A DNA stretch of 64,000 nucleotides from Tatumella morbirosei. Its GTDB lineage: Bacteria > Pseudomonadota > Gammaproteobacteria > Enterobacterales > Enterobacteriaceae. The position numbers and the translations under genes were made by a program. This document shows, piece by piece, positions 63,249 through 64,000 of this stretch. Location: positions 1,674,001 through 1,738,000 of the forward strand of contig NZ_JPKR02000003.1 of assembly GCF_000757425.2 (NCBI RefSeq). The letters are read 5' to 3'. The notes under the pieces are model-generated. The model saw nothing but the letters and a program-made list of their open reading frames with translations, made no database searches and was not told the DNA's origin. Position 1 is the first letter of the stretch. The number at the start of each line of letters is the position of its first letter.

Positions 63249-64000
63249 ATGAAAAGACGTTCATTACTTAAAGCTTTTGCTCTCTCCGCTACTGTCGTCA
63301 GTATGGGGATCAGTCTCGGTGCTTATGCTGCCGACACTATCAAAGTCGGGATTATGCATTCACTCTCCGGCACCATGGCAATTTCCGAGACGCCGTTAAA
63401 AGATGTCGCTCTGATGACCATTGACGAAATTAATGCGCACGGTGGTGTACTGGGCAAGAAACTGGAGCCAGTGGTCGTTGACCCTGCCTCCAACTGGCCA
63501 TTATTTGCCGAAAAAGCCCGTCAGTTACTCAGCCAGGATAAAGTTGCCGTCGTGTTTGGCTGCTGGACCTCGGTCTCCCGTAAGTCCGTTTTGCCGGTAT
63601 TTGAAGAGCTTAACGGTCTGCTGTTCTATCCGGTACAGTATGAAGGCGAAGAGATGTCACCGAACGTCTTTTATACCGGTGCGGCACCTAACCAACAGGC
63701 CATCCCGGCAGTACAGTACCTGATGAGCGAAGATGGCGGCAATGTTAAACGCTTCTTCCTGCTGGGTACCGACTATGTCTACCCACGGACCACCAACAAA
63801 ATCCTGCGTGCCTATCTGCATTCCAAAGGCGTTCAGGATAAGGATATTCAGGAAGTCTATACCCCGTTTGGTTACAGCGATTACCAGACTATTGTCTCTA
63901 ATATCAAGAAATTCTCAGCCGGAGGTAAGACGGCGGTTATCTCTACCATTAACGGCGATTCCAACGTTCCGTTCTACAAAGAACTGGCTAACCAGGGCAT
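63249..64000 (+). CDS. urtA: Urea ABC transporter substrate-binding protein UrtA, N-terminal part
   Basis: The reading frame opens at the ATG at 63249, 22 bases after the regulator gene, and continues past the window end, so only about 250 residues are seen. After a signal sequence (KRRSLLK followed by a hydrophobic stretch and cleavage after AYA, about residue 27) come the type I periplasmic-binding-protein segments [47 protein letters not shown] and [31 protein letters not shown], which are characteristic of UrtA. The twin arginines fit a Tat signal. The remaining urtBCDE genes would be expected just beyond the window. Confidence 0.93.
   Translation, partial: MKRRSLLKAFALSATVVSMGISLGAYAADTIKVGIMHSLSGTMAISETPLKDVALMTIDEINAHGGVLGKKLEPVVVDPASNWPLFAEKARQLLSQDKVAVVFGCWTSVSRKSVLPVFEELNGLLFYPVQYEGEEMSPNVFYTGAAPNQQAIPAVQYLMSEDGGNVKRFFLLGTDYVYPRTTNKILRAYLHSKGVQDKDIQEVYTPFGYSDYQTIVSNIKKFSAGGKTAVISTINGDSNVPFYKELANQG

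Overview
The window is chromosomal DNA of a Gram-negative gammaproteobacterium of the order Enterobacterales. Almost every gene has a clear E. coli counterpart of nearly the same length with the same catalytic residues, and the order follows the E. coli map around 0/100 min (thiPQ-yabI, polB-rapA-rluA-djlA, lptD-surA-pdxA-rsmA-apaGH, folA, carAB, dapB, ispH-fkpB-lspA-ileS-ribF, rpsT, nhaA, dnaKJ, mog, talB, yaaA, thrLABC, lasT, arcA, creA, rob, gpmB, yjjX, trpR, slt). Many genes found between these in E. coli are missing (araCBAD, kefFC, cai/fix, rihC, nhaR, satP-yaaI, yaaJ, creBCD). That points to a compact relative such as an Erwiniaceae member (Pantoea/Erwinia/Tatumella-like); the genus is an inference from memory, not from a search.

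Layout: 1-1.8 kb, end of the thiamine ABC transporter operon and yabI. 1.9-8.9 kb, polB, rapA, rluA and djlA. 9.1-15.9 kb, the outer-membrane biogenesis and housekeeping operon lptD-surA-pdxA-rsmA-apaG-apaH. 15.9-18.8 kb, an inserted beta-glucoside cassette (PTS IIBC plus 6-phospho-beta-glucosidase). 19.4-19.9 kb, folA. 20.1-22.6 kb, two paralogous outer-membrane porins. 22.9-27.7 kb, carAB with a well-preserved control region (ARG boxes, P1, PurR-like and RutR-like sites). 27.7-34.5 kb, dapB and the ispH-fkpB-lspA-ileS-ribF operon. 34.8-39.6 kb, rpsT, nhaA, and dnaKJ with two sigma-32 promoters. 39.9-41.2 kb, an MFS transporter split by a one-base shift in an A7 run. 41.3-49.4 kb, mog, talB, yaaA, a small SnoaL-like gene, and the thr operon with its leader peptide and attenuator. 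49.6-56.8 kb, lasT, arcA, creA, rob, gpmB, yjjX, trpR and slt. 57.1-64 kb, an ATP-dependent urea utilisation operon running off the window end.

The accessory part with the clearest regulatory logic is that last operon: allophanate hydrolase, urea carboxylase, a GntR/FCD regulator and a urea-binding protein (UrtA). Its promoter region carries a near-perfect sigma-54 (-24/-12) element, a dyad over the predicted start site that could bind the operon's own GntR protein, and a cluster of helically phased TGCA elements at enhancer distance. Together they suggest nitrogen-limited, urea- or allophanate-responsive expression of urea import and breakdown without a nickel urease. I found no CRISPR array, prophage, insertion sequence, tRNA or rRNA, and no clearly unprecedented multi-gene system. 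The novel-looking signals are mainly regulatory.
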